Position numbers and translations under genes: made by a program. Source: a virus. Taken from it: a stretch of 28,152 nt of DNA. The notes beneath the pieces are model-generated. The model saw only the letters and a list, made by a program, of their open reading frames with translations. It searched no databases and was not told the origin of the DNA. Of this stretch, positions 5,741 through 14,183 are shown one piece after another (the first letter of the stretch is position 1; each line of letters starts with the position of its first letter). The stretch spans positions 1-28,152 of the IMG/VR virus record IMGVR_UViG_3300043436_001048; one strand, given 5' to 3'.

Positions 5741-5743
5741 GAG

Positions 5744-5751
5744 CAAATATA
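5744..5751 (-). promoter_or_regulatory. -7 element TATATTTG directly before the tRNA
   Basis: The minus strand reads TATATTTG at 5751-5744, ending 3 nt before the mature tRNA 5' end. Transcription would start at or next to the mature 5' nucleotide. The -33 position is T-rich (TTTT) rather than a clear TTG, and the region overlaps the T tract of the preceding terminator. Confidence 0.55.
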
Positions 5752-5762
5752 CAAATAGTTTT

Positions 5763-5794
5763 TAAAATAAAAAAGCGCACTCCGAAGAATGCGC
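5763..5794 (-). terminator. Strong intrinsic terminator with TTCG tetraloop
   Basis: On the minus strand GCGCATTC (5794-5787), loop TTCG, GAGTGCGC (5782-5775) form an 8-bp stem with one G-T pair, closed by a TTCG tetraloop and followed by TTTTTTATTTT. It ends the long virion transcript after the hydrolase gene. Confidence 0.9.
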
Positions 5795-5834
5795 CAAAAC
5801 CTAACTATGAACAAAAACTGTGTAAATGTACGAA

Positions 5835-6380
5835 TTAAAATACTACACGGCTATACCCTTTTTCGATTGTCTCGAATAAAAGGTCTTTCGGTGTAGGTTG
5901 AGCATTTTTAAAACCTCTAACCAATGCCACGTGTTCGGTGCAATACAAACGCTTCTGCTCTTTATCCTTGCTCTTTTCGTTCCAATTGTCACGCTTCTTT
6001 TTACAGATGCGATTGAGTAGGTCGATGAATCGTTTACGTGGGTGACGAATAACAAGGCTTTCAAAGTCGTAGCGAGTGCCTAACAAGTCAAATTCAATCT
6101 CCTCGTACTGTTTGCGCTTTTCTTCGGTCATCGTTGTCTCACGCATTACGATGAATTTGTAATTGAAACGCTCTACCCATTCATCCCACGGCTTTGCAGT
6201 CAACCCCTCACGTTGCGCATCTACAACGTATGGTTTGCCGTTGATCAATCGGAAATGACCAGCGTGTGAAAACTCGCTGTTTGCAATGGTTGTAATAGCC
6301 TTGCTTAATAAGCCATCACCAACACAAAACAAGATATCGAAATCCTGTAATTGACTTGGGTTTACTTTTACTTCTCTCAT
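5835..6380 (-). CDS. Permuted papain-like (YiiX/NlpC-P60 type) hydrolase
   Basis: 181 residues. The N-terminal DFDILFCVGDGLLSKAITTI..., SEFSHAGHFRLI (H39 or H42) and the C-terminal LYCTEHVALVRG (C147) give the His-before-Cys order of circularly permuted papain-fold enzymes (YiiX/YebB-like). Family members hydrolyse peptide, amide or thioester bonds; the substrate here is unknown, with peptidoglycan or a lipid-linked group possible. The start overlaps the phosphoesterase stop by 4 nt (ATGA-like), so it belongs to the end of the virion/lysis transcript. It could be a virion-associated wall-degrading enzyme complementing the CHAP endolysin. Confidence 0.72.
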   Translation of the reverse strand: MREVKVNPSQLQDFDILFCVGDGLLSKAITTIANSEFSHAGHFRLINGKPYVVDAQREGLTAKPWDEWVERFNYKFIVMRETTMTEEKRKQYEEIEFDLLGTRYDFESLVIRHPRKRFIDLLNRICKKKRDNWNEKSKDKEQKRLYCTEHVALVRGFKNAQPTPKDLLFETIEKGYSRVVF

Positions 6381-7252
6381 AATGGGAATTTAAATGAATC
6401 AATTTGGTTGTGGATTTTCAGTTCACCTTCAACGGTCATAGGCTTTGCAGTAAATTGTAGGATACGCCCTCCGATTGGTTTAGGTGGCGCACCTCTTTCG
6501 ATATGCCATCCTTTTGAGCCGTCACCATACTCCTCTTTGTACGTCCCTGTTATCATCATGTGAATCTGTCTTTGGTCCACATAATACCCTTTTTTCGGAT
6601 GGTTTTTTAGTGTATCCCTTCTAACATCCCACGCCCAATTTTCATGAATGTGACCCATTGAGAACACATCAAAATCTTCATAAGTTTCCATTGCTCGGGT
6701 TAAGTTAATCGCACCTTTGGTAACGATACCCCCACCGCCTGAACCGTGAAAGTATTTTATCTTCCACGTCTTTTTCTGTTCGCTGCTATTGTATAGACGT
6801 TGACGAATGACTATCCAACCACCGTAACCGCCCACCTCAATCTTGGTATTTGCTTTCGCGTTAAGTAAATCAACAAAGCGTTTTAATACGTCTGTTTCTT
6901 GGTGCTTAATTATGCCAGTCTCATGATTACCTTGGCCAAATCCGATGATGTGGTCAGCATATGGCAAAAAGAAATCCACCGCTGTGTTTACGATGGAGTC
7001 AAAGTAGAAAGCGTTGTTGTGTTCTGGTCGAATGTCTGACTTGTTTCCTCTACGATCTCCGCGACCTTGCATAAGGCAGAATGTGTCACCGTTAAAAAAC
7101 ATTGGAATGTTGTTTTTCTTGCAATGTTCTAAGTCACGTTTAAGAACGTCTAAGCGTGTTTTCGGGTTATCCCAATGTAAGTCACTGAACATACCTATTT
7201 GCACTTGGTCACCAACCAAATCAACTACATGAATGTTATTCCCCTTGCTCAT
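6377..7252 (-). CDS. Calcineurin-like metallophosphoesterase
   Basis: 291 residues from ATG 7252; upstream in-frame starts lie inside the neighbouring gene. All calcineurin-like motifs are present in order: D24-x-H26 (FSDLHWDNP), D56 (FFNGDTF), GNHE at 108-111 (GQGNHETG), H169 (KYFHGSGGGG) and GHIH at 200-203 (SMGHIHEN), which together bind two metals. Family members are phosphodiesterases, nucleases or phosphatases. The nuclease-type relatives (Mre11/SbcD) have further domains that are absent here, so the substrate is open. Located between holin-like genes and the papain-like hydrolase, overlapping each. Confidence 0.85.
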   Translation of the reverse strand: MSKGNNIHVVDLVGDQVQIGMFSDLHWDNPKTRLDVLKRDLEHCKKNNIPMFFNGDTFCLMQGRGDRRGNKSDIRPEHNNAFYFDSIVNTAVDFFLPYADHIIGFGQGNHETGIIKHQETDVLKRFVDLLNAKANTKIEVGGYGGWIVIRQRLYNSSEQKKTWKIKYFHGSGGGGIVTKGAINLTRAMETYEDFDVFSMGHIHENWAWDVRRDTLKNHPKKGYYVDQRQIHMMITGTYKEEYGDGSKGWHIERGAPPKPIGGRILQFTAKPMTVEGELKIHNQIDSFKFPL

Positions 7253-7484
7253 CTTCTTGCTCTTTAGATTCAACTTGCGCACCGTCATAAAGTGCAGTAC
7301 CACCCGATAACGCTGCGATTGTAGTTAAGGCAGCAATACCCAAAGGGTTAGTAATAGCACCAACCAATAGCAACGCACTTGCAGCCGTACCTAAAACGGT
7401 CATTAATCGACCTCTACGTTTATTCGCAGCGGGTGTTTTTGCTGTGAATCGTTTAAGCAACTGTTTTAGTTTTCCTCTTTCCAT
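7236..7484 (-). CDS. Small membrane protein, holin-like
   Basis: 82 residues from ATG 7484 (a GTG at 7517 would overlap the upstream gene more). A strongly basic N-terminus (RGKLKQLLKRF..., NKRRGR) is followed by two hydrophobic stretches (LMTVLGTAASALLLVGAI and LGIAALTTIAALSGGTALY) and an acidic tail ending KEQEDEQGE. Size, two helices and charged ends fit class II holins, although a virion role is also possible. It overlaps both neighbours. Confidence 0.55.
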   Translation of the reverse strand: MERGKLKQLLKRFTAKTPAANKRRGRLMTVLGTAASALLLVGAITNPLGIAALTTIAALSGGTALYDGAQVESKEQEDEQGE

Positions 7485-7713
7485 TCGTTTCGATTTTAGT
7501 TTCTTTTGGTAACACACACACTAACTGATTCGGACGAGTGCCGGTATAATCTAACAAGTTTATCGCAGTGCTACGGGTGTAGCAATCATGTAACTGTTGC
7601 TCTACTTTTTCAAGTCGCGTTTCCAACTTGTTGATGTAGATTAAGGATAGGAATAAGGCTACTGTTGCGCCTCCGTTGACCTTGACAAATTGAATAATTT
7701 TTTCCGCATTCAT
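7453..7713 (-). CDS. Small membrane protein with coiled coil, holin- or spanin-like
   Basis: 86 residues. One hydrophobic helix near the N-terminus (GGATVALFLSLIYI, ~14-27) is followed by a short coiled coil (KLETRLEKVEQQLHDCY) and a polar tail. This layout fits small phage lysis proteins with one span and an outward or periplasmic coiled coil. The next gene also encodes membrane spans, suggesting a two-component lysis pair. Assignment rests on topology and position only. Confidence 0.5.
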   Translation of the reverse strand: MNAEKIIQFVKVNGGATVALFLSLIYINKLETRLEKVEQQLHDCYTRSTAINLLDYTGTRPNQLVCVLPKETKIETNGKRKTKTVA

Positions 7714-7773
7714 TGCTTTCTCTAAGTGTGTGTACGTAAATGTACTAATTATTGATTAACAAGAACTAACAAT

Positions 7774-8040
7774 TTAACTATTTGCGTGTTCTTGCGGGTT
7801 ATCACGTTGCAAGTCTATGTTAATCATATCCATTAATGAAGTGACTTGAGGCAACTTTGAAAATGCCGTAAATGAACGCATATAAGACTTCACTTGAATC
7901 GAATCAATGATTTTCTCATCATTGATTTCAAGCCATTCGTTGTACATTATCTGAATAGAATCGCCATCAATGTTAACGTTTATTCCTTTGATTGACCTTT
8001 TTCTAATTAGGTCACCTGAATTTATTAGTTTTTCTGCCAT
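7774..8040 (-). CDS. Hypothetical small protein
   Basis: 88 residues from ATG 8040 (MAEKLINSGDLIRKRSIKG). A start further upstream would lie inside the fibre gene and adds unlikely residues. The sequence is mixed helix and strand, without cysteine or known motif (NVNIDGDSIQIMYNEWLEIND...). It follows the fibre gene by 8 nt with an A-rich leader and may be a fibre-associated or chaperone-type protein; that is inference. Confidence 0.6.
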   Translation of the reverse strand: MAEKLINSGDLIRKRSIKGINVNIDGDSIQIMYNEWLEINDEKIIDSIQVKSYMRSFTAFSKLPQVTSLMDMINIDLQRDNPQEHANS

Positions 8041-8048
8041 GATAAAAA

Positions 8049-9191
8049 TTATTGAAGTGTTAAAAATCCTCCTCCCGCAACTTGGGTAGGGTTGGTTGCC
8101 CATGTAGGGTTGATGAATACCATTCGCACAATGTCACCCGCTACATACGGTATGTTAAGTGAAGTATTTGTGAACGTTCGCACGGTTGCAGAAGTAGAAA
8201 CAGTTTGAACAAGGTAATCAGTTCCTTGGTGACGAACATACAACTGCCAAGATTCATTCGTTCCCGCTACACCCGCTGCAAATGTTGTAAAGTCACACCC
8301 ACGAATCACACCATTTCCACGCATTACGATTTCGTAAGGAGCGGGGGATAACGATGCCAATTGAGGTGTACCAGCTGCCATTCCAAAAGCAACCGTTTGC
8401 GCATCAGTTGGTTGCCATTGTGTGAACATCACTTGCAAAAAGCGAGTTGCTACACCCTGCCAAAATGTTCCGTTGTAAATTTCCTTTCTATTCGTTGTTG
8501 TGTTGTAGATTTCCAATCCTGTTGCGGGTGATGCAATCGCATTGCGTTGTGTTGTGGTCATGCGTGGGAGTAATACACCTTGAGTGGTTGAATCAATCTG
8601 AACCAATGATGAACCTGTTGCAGCCGTACCGTTGAATAACGCTTTACCTTGACAATTCAACGCACCCGATGAACCTGTGTTTTCATAAGGCACAACACCG
8701 TAACCAGAACCTGTTGAGTATGCGTAAACACCCGAACCGCGAGATACACCTACAACTCCGTAAGTATCACCTTGTCCTAATACACCGCTGACACCATTAA
8801 AAACACCACCGTAATCAGTGTTACTTAAACCGCTAACACCCGCACCGCTATTGCTCTCACCTCTTACACCATCTTCAATACCACCAACACCAAGTACACC
8901 GATTCCGCTACCCGTGTTCAATCCGTAAAGTGAACGCGTAGAAGATGCGCTTTCGACCACTACTCCGTTGGTTGTGCCTAAAAAGGTTAATGAGTTACCC
9001 GCTTGTGTAACAGTTCTGTTACTTGTTAACGTTCCGTTTGTGTTGTAGATACTAGTATCTCCTAATTGCGCACCTGTAACGCGCTTTGAAACATAACCAC
9101 CTAATCCATCTGGCTCGGAAATTTCGACCAAGTCTGTTGAACCAATAGTTGAGCCTTTAGCAGGAAGTTCACTTATTTTTTTTGTTGACAT
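8049..9191 (-). CDS. Tail fibre / receptor-binding-like protein
   Basis: 380 residues. The N-terminus MSTKKISELPAKGSTIGSTDLVEISE is the usual short start of Bacteroidota phage fibre proteins. A glycine-rich repeat region (GIGVLGVGG, GVRGESNSGAGVSGL, GVSGVLGQGDTYGVVGV; ~80-170) has a GV.G rhythm typical of beta-helical shafts. Then comes QGVLLPRMTTTQRNAIASPATGLEIYNTTTNRKEIYNGTFW, a motif common in fibre and adhesin-like proteins of this phylum, and a beta-rich C-terminal head. There is no S74 intramolecular chaperone domain. Likely host-recognition role. Confidence 0.75.
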   Translation of the reverse strand: MSTKKISELPAKGSTIGSTDLVEISEPDGLGGYVSKRVTGAQLGDTSIYNTNGTLTSNRTVTQAGNSLTFLGTTNGVVVESASSTRSLYGLNTGSGIGVLGVGGIEDGVRGESNSGAGVSGLSNTDYGGVFNGVSGVLGQGDTYGVVGVSRGSGVYAYSTGSGYGVVPYENTGSSGALNCQGKALFNGTAATGSSLVQIDSTTQGVLLPRMTTTQRNAIASPATGLEIYNTTTNRKEIYNGTFWQGVATRFLQVMFTQWQPTDAQTVAFGMAAGTPQLASLSPAPYEIVMRGNGVIRGCDFTTFAAGVAGTNESWQLYVRHQGTDYLVQTVSTSATVRTFTNTSLNIPYVAGDIVRMVFINPTWATNPTQVAGGGFLTLQ

Positions 9192-9254
9192 TCTCTAATG
9201 ATTTTAGGTAAATCTTAATTTTCTCCGCGTTCTTTTGGCGCGGCTTACTTTGTT

Positions 9255-9755
9255 TTATAGTACCCATCCTATGAAGTAGTTGTCTGAATCTGGTGATACG
9301 TCAGCATTTGAGTTTTCGTTGTACTCTGGGAACAAGTTTTGATTGTAGCAGATGTAGTCGTTCAAACGCTCAGTGTAATTTTGCGCTGTTTGTCGTTCCT
9401 TTTCTACTAGGAAATCAACCTCATTCTTATCAACGCTTTCACTGTTTTCAGCACCGTGTTTAAATACGCCTTTGTTTGCAACCGTATAAGCCGCCCACGG
9501 TAGATATTCGACCATAGCCCAATGAATAAGCACAGGTTTTATGTATTCAGTTACAAGCGTTAAATAATTACCTGACAATGTACCATCTTCAATATCAGAT
9601 TTAATGCGATTCAATAACCGTGTGCCTAGTATATTCTGCAAATGTATATCCTGCGCAATTTTGATGTATTGCACGAACTTGTCAGTATCTGCATTTCCAT
9701 TTAAGGAAGTGAATTTAACCAGATCGTTTCTGTTGATTAAAAGTGCCTCTGCCAT
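9255..9755 (-). CDS. Head-tail connector-like protein
   Basis: 166 residues, mostly helical (LLINRNDLVKFTSLNGNADTDKFVQYIKIAQDIHLQNILGTRLLNRI...). It contains the KFVQYIKIAQDIHLQNILGT segment and an aromatic helix IHWAMVEYLPWAAYTV. This pattern matches small head-completion/adaptor proteins of Bacteroidota phages (gp6-like role, DUF6712-type) that dock on the portal. It follows the portal gene by one base, consistent with a shared role at the neck. Confidence 0.7.
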   Translation of the reverse strand: MAEALLINRNDLVKFTSLNGNADTDKFVQYIKIAQDIHLQNILGTRLLNRIKSDIEDGTLSGNYLTLVTEYIKPVLIHWAMVEYLPWAAYTVANKGVFKHGAENSESVDKNEVDFLVEKERQTAQNYTERLNDYICYNQNLFPEYNENSNADVSPDSDNYFIGWVL

Positions 9756-9756
9756 T

Positions 9757-11532
9757 TTATCCGATGTTTTTCTTTATCCAATTAGGATGATGTCCATTGT
9801 AAGGCATATCCTTTGGAGCAATTTTACTTTGTGCGTTTCCTGTTGGTCTAGGTTGGTATGTCTTTGGTATTGAACTCACCTCTTTAGCTGAACTCAATGA
9901 CTTAAATTCTGTATCTTTTTTAAGGCGATACAAAGCCTCTGACCAATAGTGTGAACAGTTTACACCGCCTTTAAATTTGAATAGGTCATAAGGCTGTTTT
10001 TCATGTCCTAATTCTTTGTTAACTCCTGCGCGACTTGCACGGTCAATATCTTCTAGTCGATAAACAACACCGCTGTTTGTACGTCTCATCATTTGTTTGC
10101 AAAATTCACGACTATTTGCGGATGAATAACGCTCTGAATATTGGTAACGTACTTTGTAGACTGACTTGTCTAAGTAACTATCACGGCTTGGTTGTGCTTT
10201 GATAACTTCTGCAAGTTTTGCAAGGAACGTCTTTTTTGGTTTAATCAAACGATTTGCCCAATCTTCAATAGACTCGTTATCCTCTTTATACTCGCGTGTG
10301 TCAACAAATTCCCACTCATCGTCTAGACTTTCACCTTCAAGTGTTTCTAAGATGCCGTTAAATTCGTTGTCACTCAAATCCGATGACAATTCAACACCTG
10401 TTTCCTCTTGTACTTGCTCTTTGTTTACAGCGTTTTCGACATCTACAAATTCAAGCGGCTGCAATGTCTTAAAGAATAACTCTAATTGAACTTGATTGTA
10501 TTGTAGTATTGTTTCAAATGCATCTGTTAATAGTTCTTGTTTTGGTCGAATAACCATGTTGTCAAATAAGATTGAACTGTTTTTTAATTCATCTGCATTT
10601 GAGGAAAAACCGTTAGTAGATGCAACCCCAAACAAAAGCGGACTAGTAACATTGTGCGATAGCATGATTTTACGCAAACATTCTTCACTTAGGTATTCGT
10701 AATGCTTTGGCGCATCGTTTAAAGGAATATCGTCTACCGTAGTACGCATTTCTGCATTCTGGTTGAATGATACGATAACCTTTTGACCTTTCGAGCCTGT
10801 GAGTTTGTTTAATACCTTTCGGCTAGTTACATTTTGTTGTTCCTCACTTGGTATTCCGTTGTTGAAGTTTACAACCTTTGTACCGCTGAATCCGTTTTGA
10901 ACCTCGTTAATAAGGTAGTCTGATATCTCTTCTTCTAGCAATGCGTAAGGCAAAGCACCTTGGTAATCTACTAAAGAATAGTATTTCATACCCACAGTGT
11001 ACTTGCGCACAAACATAACCTCTAATCCCTCATTTGAAGTTCCGAACGCTGGCACTCTTTTAGGCGGAAACTTCTTTGTTTCGTTCCAATTGTCAGAATA
11101 GTAATAACCTTTAATGTCTCCGTTTTCATCGCACTTTTCAGATCTCCAAAGTTGCACAGGTGAATGATACACGCTTACAATCTTTTTGCGGTCTTTGGAA
11201 TAAATCACTTGAATCATTGCACCACCTAGTAGGTACAAATCATCTACCATTTTACGCACTTCCTCTTTAGGGAATAGCGTTACCATTTGCGCATATTCAT
11301 TCGGGTGCTGAGATGCGTTTAATGCACCCAAACCGCGACCATAAATCAAACGACAAATGTTGTTAATTATCGCATTGTTAGTCGCGCTTCCTGTGTACCT
11401 GTCAATCAAGTATTGATAGAAATCGTTGTTTACTCCGTATTCAACCCATTCATCCTTTTTACTTTCCTGAATCACAGGTGAAGTGTAAGACGATAGTTGC
11501 AATACGTGAACGTTTGTATTATTATCACTCAT
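9757..11532 (-). CDS. Portal protein with C-terminal extension
   Basis: 591 residues from ATG 11532, which overlaps the upstream stop (ATGAGTGA); an in-frame TTG at 11541 is less likely. The first ~400 residues have portal features: NNDFYQYLIDRYTGSATNNAIINNICRLIYGRGL, then VYHSPVQLWR, EEEISDYLINEVQNGFSG and LSHNVTSPLLFGVASTNGFSSNADEL, in the style of HK97-like portals of this phylum. The last ~130 residues carry KVRYQYSERYSSANSREFCKQM... and KGGVNCSHYWSEALYRL. That Cys-His ending is typical of MuF-type minor head proteins, so a portal-MuF-like fusion is likely. Forms the dodecameric packaging gate in the capsid vertex. Confidence 0.82.
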   Translation of the reverse strand: MSDNNTNVHVLQLSSYTSPVIQESKKDEWVEYGVNNDFYQYLIDRYTGSATNNAIINNICRLIYGRGLGALNASQHPNEYAQMVTLFPKEEVRKMVDDLYLLGGAMIQVIYSKDRKKIVSVYHSPVQLWRSEKCDENGDIKGYYYSDNWNETKKFPPKRVPAFGTSNEGLEVMFVRKYTVGMKYYSLVDYQGALPYALLEEEISDYLINEVQNGFSGTKVVNFNNGIPSEEQQNVTSRKVLNKLTGSKGQKVIVSFNQNAEMRTTVDDIPLNDAPKHYEYLSEECLRKIMLSHNVTSPLLFGVASTNGFSSNADELKNSSILFDNMVIRPKQELLTDAFETILQYNQVQLELFFKTLQPLEFVDVENAVNKEQVQEETGVELSSDLSDNEFNGILETLEGESLDDEWEFVDTREYKEDNESIEDWANRLIKPKKTFLAKLAEVIKAQPSRDSYLDKSVYKVRYQYSERYSSANSREFCKQMMRRTNSGVVYRLEDIDRASRAGVNKELGHEKQPYDLFKFKGGVNCSHYWSEALYRLKKDTEFKSLSSAKEVSSIPKTYQPRPTGNAQSKIAPKDMPYNGHHPNWIKKNIG

Positions 11533-11869
11533 AGAAAACAAATTCGTTATTAGTGCTTGTTGCTGTATATTGACCGTTGTTAATTGTAAACGATGTTAGC
11601 GGTTGATTAGTGCAGAACACTTTGTCGTAAAACACTAAATCCGTTCCGTTATAAACCTTAACAATGTAAAACCGATTTTGAACCGTTGGAAATATCGCGT
11701 TGAATGAATAGTAATAGTTCCCACTTGTGCTTGGTATCTGAATATTTGAAATAGTAAGCACCGTTAATTCACCGCTTAATTCATCCAATACCGTAGCACC
11801 ATCGAAACTTGTGCCTTGTGGCATGAATCTGAACGTTTGCGCGCTGTTTGTTTCATTTAGTATTGTCAT
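11525..11869 (-). CDS. Small beta-rich virion protein
   Basis: 114 residues, strongly beta-rich with many Thr, Asn and Tyr (TLSNIQIPS-like strands, NYYYSFNAIFPTVQNRFYIVKVYNG). No cysteine motif except CTNQ. Its stop overlaps the portal start. Position between the tail tube and portal genes suggests a head-tail joining or decoration protein; the family is not recognised. Confidence 0.6.
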   Translation of the reverse strand: MTILNETNSAQTFRFMPQGTSFDGATVLDELSGELTVLTISNIQIPSTSGNYYYSFNAIFPTVQNRFYIVKVYNGTDLVFYDKVFCTNQPLTSFTINNGQYTATSTNNEFVFYE

Positions 11870-11905
11870 ATTTTTATAATAACGAATTTCCGATTTTGTA
11901 TTAAT

Positions 11906-11929
11906 AAAAAAGGGTGACCGTAGCCACCC
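11906..11929 (-). terminator. Intrinsic terminator after the tail tube gene
   Basis: On the minus strand GGGTGGC (11929-11923), loop TACG, GTCACCC (11918-11912) form a 7-bp stem with one G-T pair, followed by TTTTTTATT. Confidence 0.85.
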
Positions 11930-11955
11930 CTCTTAACTCAACAAATGGAAATCTA

Positions 11956-12522
11956 TTAAGACGCAACGATTGAAGAACCTGCACCAAATACAGCACCAGA
12001 AGCATCTGCAAGTGTTGCCTCGCTCGCACAATCCAAGAAATTAGCAGGAATGTTCTCCATTGCTGTGAACGTCAAATTGTAACCATTGAAATCACCCATT
12101 GCAGTACCACTTGAAATTGTACCCGCTGTCATGTCACAACCACGCTCCAATCCCATTAAAAAGAATTGATTTGTGCGTGTCTTAACAACGATGTGTGGAC
12201 GTCCATAAGCTAACAATTTAACTGTTTTGTGTGTAGCAACGTCCTGTTTTTTCAACTGAATCGTTAACACTTGCTCAACGAATGTCGTTCCGTTGTCGCG
12301 TGAAGTTTGAATCGTTTGCTCAAATGAGTTTGCACCTTTCAATTCGTACTTGTACAAAGAAGTAACACCTGCAACGTCAGTGATTAAGTCAGTGTTCGTA
12401 TTGTCGTATGTCACATCAGATTCAGCATCATACGCTCCGTAGTTAATAAAGTAGACTGCATCCAATCCTGATACACTGTCTTTGCAGGATTCTGCTCTAC
12501 CATTTGCAATATCGCAAGCCAT
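11956..12522 (-). CDS. Putative major tail tube protein
   Basis: 188 residues starting MACDIANGRAESCKDSVSGLDAVYFINYG. It is beta-rich with a helix in the middle (TFVEQVLTIQLKKQDVATHKTVKLL) and ends in small residues. The GLERGCDMTAGTISSGTAMGDFNGYNLTFTAMENIPANFL segment resembles tube proteins of Bacteroidota siphoviruses. It lies directly after the major capsid gene and each has its own terminator, which fits the need for many copies of both. A minor capsid role is the alternative. Confidence 0.6.
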   Translation of the reverse strand: MACDIANGRAESCKDSVSGLDAVYFINYGAYDAESDVTYDNTNTDLITDVAGVTSLYKYELKGANSFEQTIQTSRDNGTTFVEQVLTIQLKKQDVATHKTVKLLAYGRPHIVVKTRTNQFFLMGLERGCDMTAGTISSGTAMGDFNGYNLTFTAMENIPANFLDCASEATLADASGAVFGAGSSIVAS

Positions 12523-12544
12523 GTCTTTTAATTTTTAATGTTAT

Positions 12545-12573
12545 AAAAAAGGGTGGTGTTTTTTGCACCACCC
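12545..12573 (-). terminator. Intrinsic terminator after the major capsid gene
   Basis: GGGTGGTG (12573-12566 on the minus strand), a 7-nt loop and CACCACCC (12558-12551) form a perfect 8-bp stem, followed by TTTTTT. The terminator lies between the capsid stop and the tube start, so the tube gene needs read-through or its own promoter. Confidence 0.9.
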
Positions 12574-12594
12574 CATTACCTTGTTTGCTAGTTA

Positions 12595-13551
12595 TTAGTT
12601 AGCGGAGTTAGTGATTCCGTAAGTTACGATGTCACCTGCAAAACCGTACTGAACACCTGCTGTCAAACGCATGATTACGCGAACGTTTTGTGAACCATCC
12701 AAATCACCCATGTCAATCAATTTTACTTCGTTATGGTCAGACAACAATCCTGTACCAAACCACAAGTTTTCTTTTGTAGTCAACATTGCAGTGTTAGCAG
12801 CAAGACCGTTCACCATTTCAACAGGAATACCATCGAAAGACAAACCGCTACCCATTGAGTACCATTGTGTACCTTGGTTGTTTGTACCGTTAGCACCTAC
12901 ACCAGATGCAGCAAAACCACCCAATGCACGTACATACGCTTTGTAGATGTTTTGAGAAACGTACAAAATCAACCCTTCTTTTCCGTACAAACGTGAAGGC
13001 AAAGCATCAACGATTTTACCAAGTTCTGCAACAACGTTAGCAGCGGTTACAGTAGTACCAGCAACTTCTTGTGCAGAAGGCAAAGCAGCATCAGCAGCAA
13101 TCAATGTAGCAAATCCTGCAAATTCACCAGCGTTTGAGTTAACACCTGTCCAAATGTTCGTTTCGTTTTTAGCAGCTACTTTCTCAGCAACGTGTGCCAA
13201 AAGGAAATCAGCAAGAGACTGTGGCAACTGATCGAAAGCTGAATACCCCATAGATACAGCATCCCAATCTGAACGGAAATCTTTTTTACACAATTCCAAA
13301 TTCACTTGGAATTCCTCTGGTTGCAAAACGCGCTCTGCGATTGTTACAGTTGAAGTAGCCGAAAAGTCACAAGTAGCATTTTTCAAGATATCGTCAGTAG
13401 ACAAAGTCTTAACAACTTGCTTGTACTTGATGTTTGGTTTAACCGTGATTAGGTTTTTTGAAATTGTTGGAGCAGAAAGCAATGCAGCAGCGATGTATTT
13501 ACCTGCTGATTCACCTGCGTAAGTTGTAGTGATTGATGTTGTTGTAGCCAT
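12595..13551 (-). CDS. Major capsid protein
   Basis: 318 residues. It starts MATTTSITTTYAGESAGKYIAAALLSAPTIS and continues with TVKPNIKYKQVVKTL, CDFSATSTVTIAERVLQPEEFQVNLELCKKDF, SRLYGKEGLILYVSQNIYKAYVRALGG, LSFDGIPVEMVNGLAANTAMLTT and ENLWFGTGLLSDHNEVKLIDM. Size and the ...GIPVE... / ...NLWFGTGL... pattern fit HK97-fold capsid proteins of Bacteroidota phages. It lies directly after the scaffold and protease genes. Codon use looks biased toward a uniform set, consistent with high expression. Confidence 0.88.
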   Translation of the reverse strand: MATTTSITTTYAGESAGKYIAAALLSAPTISKNLITVKPNIKYKQVVKTLSTDDILKNATCDFSATSTVTIAERVLQPEEFQVNLELCKKDFRSDWDAVSMGYSAFDQLPQSLADFLLAHVAEKVAAKNETNIWTGVNSNAGEFAGFATLIAADAALPSAQEVAGTTVTAANVVAELGKIVDALPSRLYGKEGLILYVSQNIYKAYVRALGGFAASGVGANGTNNQGTQWYSMGSGLSFDGIPVEMVNGLAANTAMLTTKENLWFGTGLLSDHNEVKLIDMGDLDGSQNVRVIMRLTAGVQYGFAGDIVTYGITNSAN

Positions 13552-13556
13552 CTTTA

Positions 13557-14147
13557 TTATTTATTTAAGAATGAATAAACTGATTGTTTAATTGAAGGCG
13601 CGCCTTTTGCACCCCATGTGAAGCCTTCCGACTTCGATTCGTTTTCAGGATTGTGAACGATAGGAGCAGCAGCAGGCTCATCACTTTCCGTAGAAAGTTC
13701 AACAGGCTTTTGCTCTTTCAGTTCTTGAATTTGTGATTTCAAAGATTCGATTTCGGCTTTTAAAGTTGCTACTTCATCAGCACTGAAATACGTTTCCTTA
13801 ACCACAGATTCAACAGTCTTTTTAGGAGCTGTTTGCTCCATTTCAGTAGGTACTGCTTCAGGTGCTTCAATCTCAATTTCGACCTCTTGTTCTGGCTCTT
13901 CCGCTTCTTTGATTTCGGCAATGATTCCTTCCTGCTCGACAACCAAGACGCGCCCATCTTCAAGAGAATACTCTCCAACAGGCAATGCAACAGTACCACC
14001 GTCTGTAACGATAGCAACCTGCATACCTGCTTCAAAAGATTCTGCTTCGATTGTAGTCACTCCATCCTGCAAAACCATTTGAGCTAATTTGACTTCAACA
14101 GCCTTTAACCCTACTGCTTTCAAAATGTTGTTAATTTGTTCTTTCAT
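13557..14147 (-). CDS. Putative scaffold protein
   Basis: 196 residues. The first half has GEYSLEDGRVLVVEQEGIIAEIKEAEEPEQEVEIEIEAPEAVP: beta-strands followed by a highly acidic Pro/Glu linker. Then a coiled coil, SADEVATLKAEIESLKSQIQELKEQ, and a short C-terminal helix (SIKQSVYSFLNK). An acidic, helical, coiled-coil protein directly before the capsid gene is the usual picture for a scaffold. The XkdF-like protease two genes upstream could remove it during maturation. Confidence 0.7.
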   Translation of the reverse strand: MKEQINNILKAVGLKAVEVKLAQMVLQDGVTTIEAESFEAGMQVAIVTDGGTVALPVGEYSLEDGRVLVVEQEGIIAEIKEAEEPEQEVEIEIEAPEAVPTEMEQTAPKKTVESVVKETYFSADEVATLKAEIESLKSQIQELKEQKPVELSTESDEPAAAPIVHNPENESKSEGFTWGAKGAPSIKQSVYSFLNK

Positions 14148-14183
14148 ACAATTAAAATTTAGGATTTACAAAATGTATGTTTT

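Noticed and set aside
5843-6064. 73-residue frame inside the papain-like gene
   Set aside because: Shadow frame of the 181-residue gene that has the catalytic motifs.
9225-9243. CCGCG/CGCGG hairpin between connector and fibre genes
   Set aside because: 5-bp stem with no T tract on the minus strand; too weak to call a terminator.
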